Source: Anolis sagrei
Taxonomy: Eukaryota > Chordata > Lepidosauria > Squamata > Anolidae
Reading direction: 5' to 3'
Length of the DNA: 64,000 nucleotides
Assembly (NCBI RefSeq): GCF_037176765.1
Contig: NC_090026.1
Location: 124,438,752-124,502,751, forward strand
Below are positions 44,901 through 52,452 of the stretch, piece by piece. The notes beneath the pieces were generated by a model, which saw only the letters and a list, made by a program, of their open reading frames with translations, was not told where the DNA came from and searched no databases. Every line of letters starts with the position of its first letter. The stretch's first letter is position 1. The position numbers were made by a program, and so were the translations under genes.

Positions 44901-47900
44901 CCATAACATTATTTTCATTGCTACTTCATAACTGTAATTTTGCTACTGTTATGAATCATAATGTAAATATCTGAATATGCAGGATGTATTTTCATTCACT
45001 GGACCAAATTTGGCAGAAATACCTGATATGCCCAGATTTGAATACTGATGGGGTGGGGAGGGGGGTTGATTTTGTCATTTGGGAGTTGTAGTTGCTGGGA
45101 TTTATAGTTCACCTACAATCAAGGAGAATTCAGTTTTGCACAGTTTTATACTCTATCACTCATTATTTCCCTTTGTGCCTGTATACTTTGATACCTAAAC
45201 ATTACATGCCTTTGGCAAGACCCATTATTTCGGGTTGTTTCACTCGTACATTGATGGCACTGCATGAAGACATCAAATAATGCAATCTGAACTTTTTCAG
45301 GATGGAAAAAACATAAACCTGGGCATCTTACTTAAAGCTGCCATGCTGATACTGATCCCAGCAAAAGCGGCTCCCACCACGAATCTCAGGACAATGTAGA
45401 CGATGAAATTTGGAGCAAACGCGGCCCCGACACCAAAGGAACCCATTAGCAGGAGCTGGAGCAAAATGGACCATCGACTACCTATCCTAACCAGAAAGGG
45501 GGAAAGTAACATGCATGAGTCTGTCAGCAGTGCAGAGACCCAAACTTGTATATGATCAGCATTAACGAAGTGGTGGAAATACATATTAGACTTGTTCATA
45601 TCCAAGCAAAACCTTGCCTACTAAAAAGTAGCATTAGGAAGAAAAGTTAATCCTCTCATTGGCCCCATCTACACTGCCATATAATGCAATTTAACTACAT
45701 TGAACTGCATTATATAATGCAGTAGATGGGACTATTGATTTTCCACTTCGTGTCCTTCCTACCAGGTAGTCCCATGCATGGAATATCTCTATTACATCTC
45801 CGTAGGTAAATCAGGTATTGAGCATTAGCGTCACAAGTGTGCATCTGCACTGAATGCAGTTTGACATCACTTTCACTGCCGTGATTTCAATGCTATGGGA
45901 GTTGCGGTTTTACAAGGTCTTTTGCCTTCTCTATCAAATAGTGCTTGTCCCTCGCAAACTGCATCTCCCATAATTCCATAGCACCGCGCCAGAGTAGTTA
46001 AAGTGGTGTAAAAGTGCATTAATTCCACATTGTAGATGCAAACTAACGTGTCATTGACAGGTCTTCCGTTCTTGGCAAAACAATAACAAATAACACAAGA
46101 CATTGTATATTATCTGCATTGCACTGTTTTAGTGTTTTGATGCCACTTTGATTTTCATGGCTCTATCCTGGGCATGGGCAAACTTGGGCCCTCCAGGTGT
46201 TTTGGACTTCAACTCCCACAATTCCTAACAGCCAGGAGGCTGTTAGGAATTGTGGGAGTTGAAGTCCAAAACACCTGGAGGGCCCAACTTTGCCCATGCC
46301 TGTTCTATCCTATGGGATCCTAGAACATCAAGGGTCTCATATAGCTGCACCCAAGGTCTCATATAGCCCAGCCCTTAATTGTACAGCATCCTTAATCAAG
46401 TAAGGAATGATAACTTGGATGGATCCATGATGCAATAGTTTCATCCTATAAGATCCTAGCCAGTGGCAGATTCCTAAGAGAAAGAGAAAGAGAAAGAGAA
46501 GCGTCCAGTTTTGCATTCCCCTTGAGTGTGGCAAGTAGGGTTTGTTTTTTGGGCACACCCCATTAATAACTGCCCATACACATTCCTTTCTAGGATTCCC
46601 GGCACTGGCTCTGGAAGAGCAGGAAGCCTCTTTGGGAAAGGCCCCTGTTTTGCATAGCATATTTGGGTCAACTTGCACAGAGCAAAGCAGGGCACCGAAA
46701 ACACTGGTGTCACTAGGGAGGTGCAGGTGGTGCAGATTGGTGCATATTGTGCCAAAAAAAGGGCTCTCACAGTCAGGAATTTCTTCCTCATGTTCAGACG
46801 GAATCTCCTCTCTTGTAGCTTGAAGCCATTGTTCTGCGTCCTAGTCTCCAACAATGGCTTCAAACTACAAGAGAGGAGATTCTGTCTGAGCATTAGGAAG
46901 AACTTCCTGACTGAGAGAGCCGTTCAGCAGTGGAACTCTCTGCCCCGCAGTGTGGTGGAGGTTCCTTCTTTGGAAGCTTTTAAACAGAGGCTGGATGGCC
47001 ATCTGTCAGGGGTGATTTGAATGCAATATTCCTGCTTCTTGGCAGTGGGTTGGACTGGATGGCCCATGAGGTCTCTTCCAACTCTTTGATTCTATGATTC
47101 TTGCAAACTGTAAATGCTGGACCTATTTTAGGATTGGCGCATGGCACTCTGGACAATGCCTTAAACCCAGGACAGATTCCCTTTCCCATTCACAAGAGAA
47201 TTGCTGCTGCAAAGGCACCCCACTTCCCTTGCCATATCGCAACACCTTTCTAAAGAAAGCATACCAATGGCTATTCCTATAAGAATTGTAAGGACACACA
47301 AGAGACAACACAATACAAAGTTCAAGGTTTTCTTTACCTGTCACTCAGCGGGCCGAAGACAATGGCTCCAACCAAAAGGCCAGCCATGAAGATGGACTGA
47401 GAGATGTCATTGAGGTCTTTCCGGTCACAAACCAAATTAAACTGAAGGAGAAAGAGACAAAATCCTTTGCAATTAAACTCCATAACCCAAGGCAAACCCC
47501 AATTACTAGGAACCACAGAAAGCCAAACATTTCTTCCATTTAGAAATGTGGAAATGCAAATTATTCCCCCATTTATTTATTTACCATATTTATTTTCCAC
47601 CTTTCTCACCCAGCAAAGGACTCAGGGCAGATTACAATGCACATATACACGACAAACATTCAATGCAATTTAGACATACAACATATATAGACAGATACAG
47701 AGGCACTTTAACATTCCAACTTTTCTGGCTTCATGAGGGTATGCTTGATTTCGACCACAGGGGGAGCTGCCACTTCACTGTCCATTTGTGACACCAAGTC
47801 CTTTGATGGAGTACTTCCTCATTCTTCTGTATGCTGTTGGAAGGTTTTATGGCATTATAAATTAGTTAAATTAGCCTCCCCCATAAAGCGGTACCTAAAT

Positions 47901-50777
47901 TTCCTACTTGACAGATGCAACTGTCTTTCGGGCTGCATAGGTCAACAGCAAGCTAGACTATTAATGGCCAGAAGCTCACTCCAACTTGGGCTGGCTTCAA
48001 ACTCATGACCTCTCGATCAGTAGTGATTTAATGCAGCTGGCTACTAACTAGCTGCCCACAGCCCGGTCCTTAGTTGTGTCACCCATGCATTAGTGGGAGA
48101 AATGACAACGATTAGCATTATTTTGAGTGTTTAACTAGGGGTGTATCTACATTCTAGCAATAATGCAGTTTGGTACCACTTTGACTACCATGGCCCAAGG
48201 CTAAGGAATCATGGGAGACATAGTTTTGCAAGGTTTTTACTTTCTCTGACAAAGCGTGTTGGTACTGCACTACAACTCCCAGGATTCCATAGCCTTGAGC
48301 CATGACAGTGGTGGTAGTGTTTATGATGATATATTTATATCCCACTTTCCTCTCTTAAACAAGTCTCAAGGCAGCTACCAATTTGGAGACAAATAACAAT
48401 TAGTTTAGAATTACAAATTGGGATTTTTCAGAACACACAAAGTTTAATTCTGCTCACGACATAGACAGAGCAAGGTCTTGTCTCCCACCAGTGAGGTCAA
48501 TATATTTTAGGTCTAAATTACTCATTCCCCAAAGCTTTAGCCAGGTTAATAGGCCTCTCAGGCAGCTCGCTATATACAACTTGTTATTTTAAATCTCTTA
48601 TCCAAGTCAGAGTTTAACCCTGCCCTATGAAACCTGGCATAAATAGGAAATCTTATCTAATGCTTAAAGTGAATGACTCCTTCAAAATTCAAGAAAAGAG
48701 TAAATGGACATGGGACAGTTCTGCTGTTTTTGTTTTTGTTTTGTTTTTTCATGTCAGGAGCGACTTGAGAAACTGCAAGTCACTTCTGGTATGGTAAGTC
48801 ACTTCTGTCTGCAAGGACATTGCCCAGGGGATGCCCAGATGTTTTTCCATCCTGTGGGAGGCTTCTCTCATGTCCCTGCATGGGAAGCTGGAGCTGACAG
48901 AAGGGAGCTCATCCTGCTCCCCAGACTCAAACCATCTGCAAGGACATTGCCCAGGGGATGCCCGGATGCTTTTCCATCCTGTGGGAGGCTTCTCTCTTAT
49001 CCCTGCATGGGAATCTGAAGCTTACAGATGGAAGCTCCCCCCGCTCCCCTGGACATTGCCCAGGGGATGCCCAGATGTTTTTCCATCCTGTGGGAGGCTT
49101 CTCTCCTATCCCTACATGGGAAGCTGGAGCTGGCAGAAAGGAGTTCACCCCACTCCCCAGACTCAAACTGTCTGCTAGGACATTGCCCAGGGGTCGCCCG
49201 GATGTCTTTCCATCCTGTGGGAGGCTTCTCTCATGTCTCTGAATTGGAAAGCTGGAGCTGACAGATGGGAGCTCTCCCCCTCCCCAGACTCAAACCATCC
49301 GCAAGGATATTGCCCAGGGGATTCCCGGATATTTTTCCATCCTGTGGGAGACTTCTCTCATGTCATATCCCTGCATGGGAAGCTGGAGCTGACATACAGG
49401 AGCTCACCCTGCTCCCCAGACTCAAACCACCTGCAAGGACATTGCCCAGGGTACGCCCAAATCTTTTTCCATCCTGTGGGAGGCTTCTCTCATATCCCTA
49501 CATGGGAAGCTGGAGCTGACAGAAAGGAGTTCCCCCCACTCCCCAGACTCAAACTGTCTGCTAAGACATTGCCCAGGGGACGCCCGGATGTTTTTCCATC
49601 CTGTGGGAGGTTTCTCTCATATCCCTGCATGGAAAGCTGGAGCTGACAGACAGGAGCTCACCCCGCTCCCCAGACTCAAACCATCTGCAAGGACATTGCC
49701 CAGGGTACGCCCAAATCTTTTTCCATCCTGTGGGAGGCTTCTCTCATATCCCTGCATGGGAAGCTGGAGCTGACAGATGGGAACTCACCCTGCTCCCCAG
49801 ACCCAAACCATCTGCAAGGACATTGCCCAGGGGACGCCCGGATGTTTTTCCATCCTGTGGGAGGCTTCTCTCATGTCCCTGCATGGGAAGCTGGAGCTGA
49901 CAGACAGGAGCTCACCCCGCTACCTAGATTCAAACCGCTGACCTTTCAGTCAGCAGTTCAGCCAGCATAAGGGTTTAACCCATTTCGCCACCAGGGGCTC
50001 TGAGTTCTGCTGCTAGGACTGTACCACAAAGGAATGCATTTGGGAATGTTAGTGTTTCAACACCATCGGTCCTGTTGTGCATCAGTTTCAAAGCAGAATA
50101 GTCCGTTCATTGGTTCCCCTGTGTAATAATACAGACGTTGCAAAAAATACTCAATTCTAATTTCCACAGACATAGGTCCATTCACAAAGACACTAGTCCC
50201 CAAGTGAACTCCAGGAAGGAACCTTTTTTATTATACAGTCAATCCTACACATTGGGGTTAGGGCAAGCACGGGCAAACTTCAGCCTGCCAGGTGTTTTGG
50301 ACTTCAACTCCCACAATTCCTAACAGCCTCCACCCTATTCTATATAATGCATATACATTTCAAGAGAGATTGAACTGCCTATTTTCCCAAAAGGAGTATC
50401 AAAGAACTTACGTCGGTCAGCAAAGTTGGCTTTTGTGCCTCTGGATACACCCAACCAGACTGGCATTTTTCCGTAGCATTGAGTCCCTTTGTGAGGATCG
50501 ACTCGAGGTCTCCCTCAACCGGAGTGTACATCGTGCATTCCTCCAGCGACCCATCCGGCTTTCTAGGGATGGTCAAGTTCACCTCCTGCTCCTGGGTCAG
50601 GTTCAAGCCCTGGAGCCAGCTCGTTTTGCAGTAATGAGGCTCCTCTATGGCTATAAACTGCTGCCCAAAGATGTGGAAGGGAGTGAGGAAGTTCGGGATG
50701 CAGATCAGGAACACCAGCCATATCTGAAACCTCCCGAATTCTCCCACCGCTTTCAAGATTTCTCCAAATTCCACCAT
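33273..50777 (-). CDS. SLC22A13: SLC22 family transporter, SLC22A13 (OAT10)-like, nine coding exons
   Basis: This is a plasma-membrane organic anion transporter of the MFS superfamily; human SLC22A13 moves nicotinate and urate (known). Nine exons (50777-50412, 47441-47338, 45486-45332, 42518-42350, 40490-40370, 38493-38399, 36906-36692, 34256-34148, 33510-33273) total 1,572 bp. They join in phase with GT/AG borders into 523 residues plus stop, against about 551 in human. Exon sizes of 104, 155, 169, 215 and 109 bp are typical of SLC22 genes. The protein starts [18 protein letters not shown]. It has a large extracellular loop after TM1 with N-glycosylation sites at N59, N67 and N100 and cysteines at 50, 81 and 105. 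Later come the MFS segments [35 protein letters not shown] and, after TM12, LPETR. Mammalian SLC22A14 is the closest alternative; similarity favours SLC22A13. Confidence 0.93.
33511..34147. other. SLC22A13 intron 8 with a palindromic MITE at its right side
   Basis: At 33997-34116, TGTTCTGGACTCCAACTCCC pairs with GGGAGTTGAAGACCAAAACA, and the right end is TTTGCCCATGCCTG. This is a hAT-type palindromic MITE like the one at 46170. The rest is unrecognised. Confidence 0.6.
34148..34256 (-). CDS. SLC22A13: SLC22A13 exon 8
   Basis: 109 bp, acceptor TTTGCCTAG, donor GTCAG|GTGAGG. It encodes [20 protein letters not shown] and [15 protein letters not shown] (TM9-TM10). Confidence 0.93.
34257..34751. 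other. SLC22A13 intron 7, unrecognised part
   Basis: Non-coding sequence with a poly(A) run at about 34680-34693. No element is named with confidence. Confidence 0.35.
34958..36371. mobile_element. hAT element with SPIN-like ends, enlarged by a nested Penelope-like insertion
   Basis: The ends CAGTGTTTCTCAACCT and GGTTGAGAAACTCTG are flanked by the 8-bp duplication TGTTAGAT (34950-34957 and 36372-36379). The core again shares the Helitron-like sequence. Without the insertion at 35843-36260 it would be about 1.0 kb. It also holds about 200 bp at 35060-35290 that the other copies lack. Confidence 0.88.
35843..36260 (-). mobile_element. Penelope-like element, 5'-truncated (418 bp)
   Basis: It starts TATTGTCGAAGGCTTTCATGG, contains TTCACCTGCATCTATGGCAA, and is flanked by the 8-bp repeat GCAAAATG (35835-35842 and 36261-36268). 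The far end encodes, on the minus strand, a short piece of the same ORF seen at 55106-55429 (FNRKEE). Confidence 0.75.
36692..36906 (-). CDS. SLC22A13: SLC22A13 exon 7
   Basis: 215 bp, acceptor TTGTATTCAG, donor CAAG|GTAAAA. It encodes [20 protein letters not shown] and [18 protein letters not shown] (TM7-TM8), then [11 protein letters not shown]. Confidence 0.93.
36965..38060 (-). mobile_element. CR1-type LINE 3' fragment split by a Penelope-like element
   Basis: ATCATAGAATAATAGGGTTTG at 36965 and CAGATGGCCACCCAGCCTG are reverse-complement CR1 3' end motifs. The fragment continues to CTTCCTAACGTT at 37166 and resumes at 38019 with the duplicated CTTCCTAACGTT and TTTGCAATTAGCCC. Confidence 0.7.
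37167..38018 (-). mobile_element. Penelope-like element with inverted terminal fragment (852 bp)
   Basis: It is flanked by a 12-bp direct repeat, CTTCCTAACGTT. The left end TATTGTCAAAGGCTTTCATG recurs inside near 37850, and its inverse (ATGCAGGTGAAACGTCAGGA, CCTACAACAACCCA) is at the right, as Penelope-like insertions often show. The minus-strand frames include [20 protein letters not shown] and [20 protein letters not shown], read as the N-terminal ORF region. Confidence 0.75.
38240..38362 (-). mobile_element. Penelope-like terminal fragment
   Basis: GTTGCTATGAGTTTTTCGGG and TTTCACCTGCATCTATGGCA match the terminal segment of the neighbouring copies. It lies in SLC22A13 intron 6, close to exon 6. 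Confidence 0.7.
38399..38493 (-). CDS. SLC22A13: SLC22A13 exon 6
   Basis: 95 bp, acceptor CCTTTGAAG, donor TCTG|GTGAGT. It encodes [20 protein letters not shown] and [12 protein letters not shown]. It is too short for an open-frame list and was found by phase and homology. Confidence 0.9.
38727..38876. mobile_element. MITE with inverted ends GGTCCCTTCCACACA / TGTGTGAAAGGGGCC
   Basis: A palindromic element contains CAGAATATCAAGGCAGAAAG and its counterpart near ATGTGAGATTTTATTC. No coding capacity. Confidence 0.6.
38936..39160 (-). mobile_element. L2 LINE 3' end with (AAT)n tail
   Basis: (AAT)n at 38936-38982 is followed by TTTATACCCCACCACCATCTTCCC and GCTTACATGAGGCCAAGCCC, the reverse complement of the L2 3' end seen at 20585-21127. 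Confidence 0.85.
39170..39360. mobile_element. Two adjacent palindromic MITEs
   Basis: The first (39174-39310) has inverted ends CAGTGCTTCCCAACCTTTG and CAAAGGTTGGGAGCCACTG, a hAT-type foldback. The second (39311-39360) is CTACACTGACCATATA paired with TATATGGCAGTGTAGA and is cut at its right edge by the solo LTR. Confidence 0.65.
39361..40144 (-). mobile_element. Solo LTR, fossil copy C
   Basis: A 784-bp element of the 8728-9488 family, in reverse orientation, with an exact 5-bp duplication GTAGA at both sides. It sits in a palindromic MITE within SLC22A13 intron 5. No internal part is attached. Confidence 0.78.
40145..40369. other. SLC22A13 intron 5, short remnant next to exon 5
   Basis: ACTACAACTCCCAAGATTCT...TCGAACCACATTATTTCTGC is a worn MITE-like half. 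Nothing else is recognised. Confidence 0.4.
40370..40490 (-). CDS. SLC22A13: SLC22A13 exon 5
   Basis: 121 bp, acceptor TACTTTGCAG, donor CAG|GTGTCC (weak at +4 to +6). It encodes [20 protein letters not shown] and [17 protein letters not shown], the start of the cytoplasmic loop. Confidence 0.9.
40668..41462 (-). mobile_element. Possible further fossil LTR, unrelated to copies A-D
   Basis: About 800 bp with an AATAAA-type signal on the minus strand near 40880 and a pyrimidine-rich, gene-free body. I could not find convincing target duplications, so the LTR reading is tentative. Confidence 0.25.
41470..41896 (+). mobile_element. Helitron 3' fragment interrupted by a Penelope-like insertion
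   Basis: The 3' end is AACCCGGGCATCACTGGGTC then CTCAAGCTAG followed by T, parallel to the end at 28811. The 5' limit is a guess. The Penelope-like fragment 41726-41855 lies inside. Confidence 0.6.
41726..41855 (-). mobile_element. Penelope-like terminal fragment (130 bp)
   Basis: TGTATTGTCGAAGGCTTTCATGG to CATCCTCAGAGGT, flanked by the 9-bp repeat CTTTCTCAA (41717-41725 and 41856-41864). Confidence 0.8.
41897..42349. other. SLC22A13 intron 4, unrecognised
   Basis: A short local inverted repeat surrounds GCAATTGGGTCTTTTGCATTTTTACAACAATTGC near 42182. No repeat family and no exon until exon 4. Confidence 0.35.
42350..42518 (-). CDS. SLC22A13: SLC22A13 exon 4
   Basis: 169 bp, acceptor CCTTCCAG, donor ATATG|GTGAGT. 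It encodes [20 protein letters not shown] and [20 protein letters not shown] (TM5-TM6). Confidence 0.93.
42618..43030 (+). mobile_element. Sauria-type SINE body with L2-like tail and (TTG)n
   Basis: GTGAGCTCCCACTGTTAGCC, GAGGAGATCAATAGGTACTA and AAGGTGTCTACAGACAATG give the SINE body. GCTCTGAGTCCCCTTGGGAAGGGC and (TTG)n give the tail. It lacks the tRNA head. Confidence 0.75.
43218..44019 (+). mobile_element. Solo LTR, fossil copy D (forward orientation)
   Basis: An 802-bp element with TG...CA ends in the same family as copies A-C, flanked by near-identical 5-bp repeats (GACCC and AACCC). A poly(A) signal AATAAAG lies near 43864, about 155 bp before the end. No internal part is attached. It is in SLC22A13 intron 3. 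Confidence 0.78.
44020..44304. other. SLC22A13 intron 3, unrecognised
   Basis: AT-rich non-coding sequence. No element is named. Confidence 0.35.
44305..44755 (+). mobile_element. tRNA-derived SINE with L2-like 3' tail
   Basis: The head GGCTTTAGCACAGCAGGTTAAC and B-box-like AGTTCAAAGCCC, body CAGTTGGAAAGCAAAATGTGAG, and tail TGAGTCCCCTTCAGGGTGAGAAGG with AAATAAAT give a near-complete SINE. Confidence 0.8.
44829..45126. mobile_element. hAT element with SPIN-like end, 3'-truncated
   Basis: GTGTTTCTCAACTTTCC, then TTCATTGCTACTTCATAACTG and the core GTTGTAGTTGCTGGGATTTA. The copy stops near 45126, before its second inverted end. Confidence 0.75.
45126..45331. other. SLC22A13 intron 3, stretch next to exon 3
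   Basis: Non-coding. No repeat or regulatory site is named. Confidence 0.3.
45332..45486 (-). CDS. SLC22A13: SLC22A13 exon 3
   Basis: 155 bp, donor TTTAA|GTAAGA. It encodes [20 protein letters not shown] and [18 protein letters not shown] (TM3-TM4). The usual loop motif RIGRK reads RIGSRW here. Confidence 0.93.
45660..46045. mobile_element. Two palindromic MITEs
   Basis: 45664-45730 pairs CCCATCTACACTGCCATATA with TATATAATGCAGTAGATGGG. 45836-46045 runs GTGTGCATCTGCACTGAATG to CCACATTGTAGATGCAAACT, with ATGGGAGTTGCGG facing CTGCATCTCCCAT. Both are in SLC22A13 intron 2. Confidence 0.7.
46170..46303. mobile_element. Near-perfect foldback hAT MITE (134 bp)
   Basis: GGCATGGGCAAACTTGGGCCCTCC pairs almost base for base with the right arm ending TTTGCCCATGCCTG. 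It is flanked by the 8-bp repeat TCTATCCT (46162-46169 and 46304-46311). Confidence 0.85.
46763..47100 (+). mobile_element. CR1 LINE with inverted 5' part
   Basis: 46850-47100 is plus-strand CR1 ([20 protein letters not shown], then the CR1 3' UTR and TCTATGATTCT). 46763-46852 is the same region in reverse (CTCACAGTCAGGAATTTCTTCC). The two meet head to head around TCCAACAATGG. Confidence 0.85.
47338..47441 (-). CDS. SLC22A13: SLC22A13 exon 2
   Basis: 104 bp, acceptor CTCCTTCAG, donor GACAG|GTAAAG. It encodes [20 protein letters not shown] and [14 protein letters not shown], with FNLVCDRK the family signature before TM2. Confidence 0.93.
47560..48065 (-). mobile_element. tRNA-derived SINE with L2-like tail (reverse orientation)
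   Basis: The right end, reversed, reads GGGCAGCTAGTTAGTAGCCAG with B-box-like GAGGTCATGAGTTTGAAGCC. The left end (ATTTATTTACCATATTTATT, AAGGACTCAGGGCAG) is the tail. It lies in SLC22A13 intron 1. Confidence 0.7.
48135..48312. mobile_element. Palindromic MITE
   Basis: GTATCTACATTCTAGCAATAAT at the left. The arms GGAATCATGGGAGACATAGTTTTGC and CACTACAACTCCCAGGATTCC face each other. It is the same family as 17168-17398. Confidence 0.65.
48725..50003 (-). mobile_element. tRNA-derived SINE enlarged by an internal tandem array
   Basis: The left end is the SINE tail (TTTTTTCATGTCAGGAGCGAC). The right end is the tRNA-like head in reverse (TTCAAACCGCTGACCTTTCAG...AACCCATTTCGCCACCAGGGGC). Between them the body is repeated nine times. 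An ordinary copy of this family is about 250 bp (8030-8282); this one is about 1.28 kb. It lies in SLC22A13 intron 1. Confidence 0.9.
48815..49945 (-). repeat. Nine-unit ~127-bp tandem array inside the SINE
   Basis: GGACATTGCCCAGGGGA-type unit starts fall at 48815, 48942, 49051, 49179, 49305, 49437, 49564, 49691 and 49818. The steps are 127, 109, 128, 126, 132, 127, 127 and 127. Units differ at scattered sites and by short indels, and each holds TTTTTCCATCCTGTGGGAGG. Confidence 0.95.
50412..50777 (-). CDS. SLC22A13: SLC22A13 exon 1 (start codon, TM1, extracellular loop)
   Basis: 366 bp, 122 codons, phase 0 at the end, donor GAC|GTAAGT. It encodes TM1 ([16 protein letters not shown]) and the glycosylated loop ending [15 protein letters not shown]. 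The ATG at 50777 aligns with the human start. A possible 5' UTR acceptor, CTCCTCAG, lies just upstream at 50800. Confidence 0.93.
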
Positions 50778-50986
50778 TCCTGGTTCTTCAAAAGCTGGAC
50801 TGAGGAGTCATCACACCCAGGACCCGAAATTAATGTTTAAACCTAATTAAGGAGAAGGTGAATAATTAATCCGGCTTTCTCAGTAGATAAATTGATAGAT
50901 CCCATCCCACCCCATCAGCTGCCAAGAAGCATGTTGTGTGCTTATCGCTATGTATGCAAGTTGTGCAAAACCGTTCTGTGTTGACT

Positions 50987-51088
50987 TTGGAATCTGTTTG
51001 CACCGATCAAAGCTAATACAAGTTCCAAGAGTCCAGTGTAAAGGGACAATGTAATAGTCATCTCAGAGAAAGCATTGCTGGGGAAGTT
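50987..51088 (+). repeat. Left arm of a 102-bp inverted repeat
   Basis: TTGGAATCTGTTTGCACCGA...GCATTGCTGGGGAAGTT is the reverse complement, with some mismatches, of 52907-53008. The arms enclose 1.8 kb of nested SINE, R4-like, CR1 and R4-like sequence. Confidence 0.85.
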
Positions 51089-51091
51089 AAG

Positions 51092-51408
51092 GTAAAGGTA
51101 GTCCCCTGACATTAAGTCCAGTCATGTCTGACTCTGGGGTGTGGTGCTCATCTCCATTTCTAAGCCGAAGAGTCAGCGTTGTCTGTAGACACCTCCAAAG
51201 TCATGTGGCTGGCATGACTGCATGGAGCGCCGTTACCTTCCCACCGGAGCGGTACCTATTGATCTACTTGCATTTGCATGTTTTCGAACTGCTAGGTTGG
51301 CAGAAGCTAGGGCTGACAGCGGAAGCTCACGCCGCTCCCCGGAATCGAACCTGCGACCTTTCGATCAACAAGCTCAGCAGCTCAGTGCTTTAACCCACCG
51401 GGAAGTTG
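51092..51408 (-). mobile_element. Sauria-type SINE, near full length, reverse orientation
   Basis: GGTAAAGGTAGTCCCCTGAC and AAGTCCAGTCATGTCTGACTC at the left are the reversed tail. ATCGAACCTGCGACCTTTCG and TTTAACCCACCGG at the right are the reversed tRNA head. Confidence 0.88.
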
Positions 51409-51415
51409 TTGTTGT

Positions 51416-51419
51416 TGTC

Positions 51420-51461
<42 letters not shown>

Positions 51462-51984
51462 TTACTGACATAAAAACACAATATGTCACAACAAATGAGA
51501 TCTCTATGCTGGATTTCATATCACAAAATCACAAGTTGAACACTTCCCAAGCATCTAGGACTGTGTGATGTATTTTTGAATGATGCGCACAGATCCAAGT
51601 CAGGTGGCCTTTTGCAGTTCACAGATCGTAATTTTGTCAATATTTACTGTTTCCAAATGCCGGCTGAGATCTTTTGGCACAGCACCCAGTCTGCCAATGA
51701 CCACTGGGACCACCTGTACTGGTTCATGCCTTTGCAGTTCGATTTTGAGGTCCTGATAACAGCTGATTTTTTCCTGTTGTTTTTCCCCAATGTAACTGTC
51801 ACTTGGAATGGCGACAACAATATTCCAGACTTTTTCTTTTCCACAATCGTGATGTTTGGTGTGTTGTGTTCCAAAACTTTGTCAGTCTGGATTCGAAGGT
51901 CGCACAGTATTGTTACGTGTTCATTTTCCACTAGCTTTGCAGGTTTATGATCCCACCATTTCTTTACTGCTGGTAGGTGGTACT
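51416..51984 (-). mobile_element. R4-like LINE 3' end, reverse orientation
   Basis: The minus strand reads ENEHVTILCDLRIQTDKVLE and HNTPNITIVEKKKSG, then the 3' UTR and an (AAT)n tail at the left edge. It is the same family as 18519-19026, with frameshifts in the endonuclease region. Confidence 0.75.
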
Positions 51985-52452
51985 TAGAATCATAGAATCA
52001 TAGAATCAAAGAGTTGGAAGAGACCTCATGGGCCATCCAGTCCAACCCCATTCTGCCAAGAAGCAGGAAATTTGCATTCAAATCACCCTTGACAGATGGC
52101 CATCCAGCTTCTGTTTAAAAGCTTCCAAAGAAGGGGCCTCCACCACACTCCGGGGAAGAGAGTTCCACTGCTGAACGGCTCTCACAGTCAGGAAGTTCTT
52201 CCTCATGTTCAGATGGAATCTCATTTCTTGTAGTTTGAAGCCGTTGTTCCGCGTCCTAGTCTCCAGGGAAGCAGAAAACAAGCTTGCTCCCTCCTCCCTG
52301 TGGCTTCGTCTCACATATTTATACATGGCTATCATATCTCCTCTCAGCCGTCTCTTCTTCAGGCTAAACATGCCCAGCTCCTTAAGCCGCTCCTCATAGG
52401 GCTTGTTCTCCAGACCCTTGATCATTTTAGTTGCCCTTCTCTGGACACATTC
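51985..52452 (-). mobile_element. CR1 LINE 3' end, reverse orientation
   Basis: AATCATAGAATCATAGAATC at the left, and ORF2 end [20 protein letters not shown] and CVQRRATKMIKGLENKPYEE on the minus strand. The right edge runs in frame into R4-like sequence. Confidence 0.92.

Noticed and set aside
48815-49945. Protein with a repeated [14 protein letters not shown]-type motif in three frames
   Set aside because: The repeat comes from the tandem SINE body. The frames are by-products, with no start context or homology.
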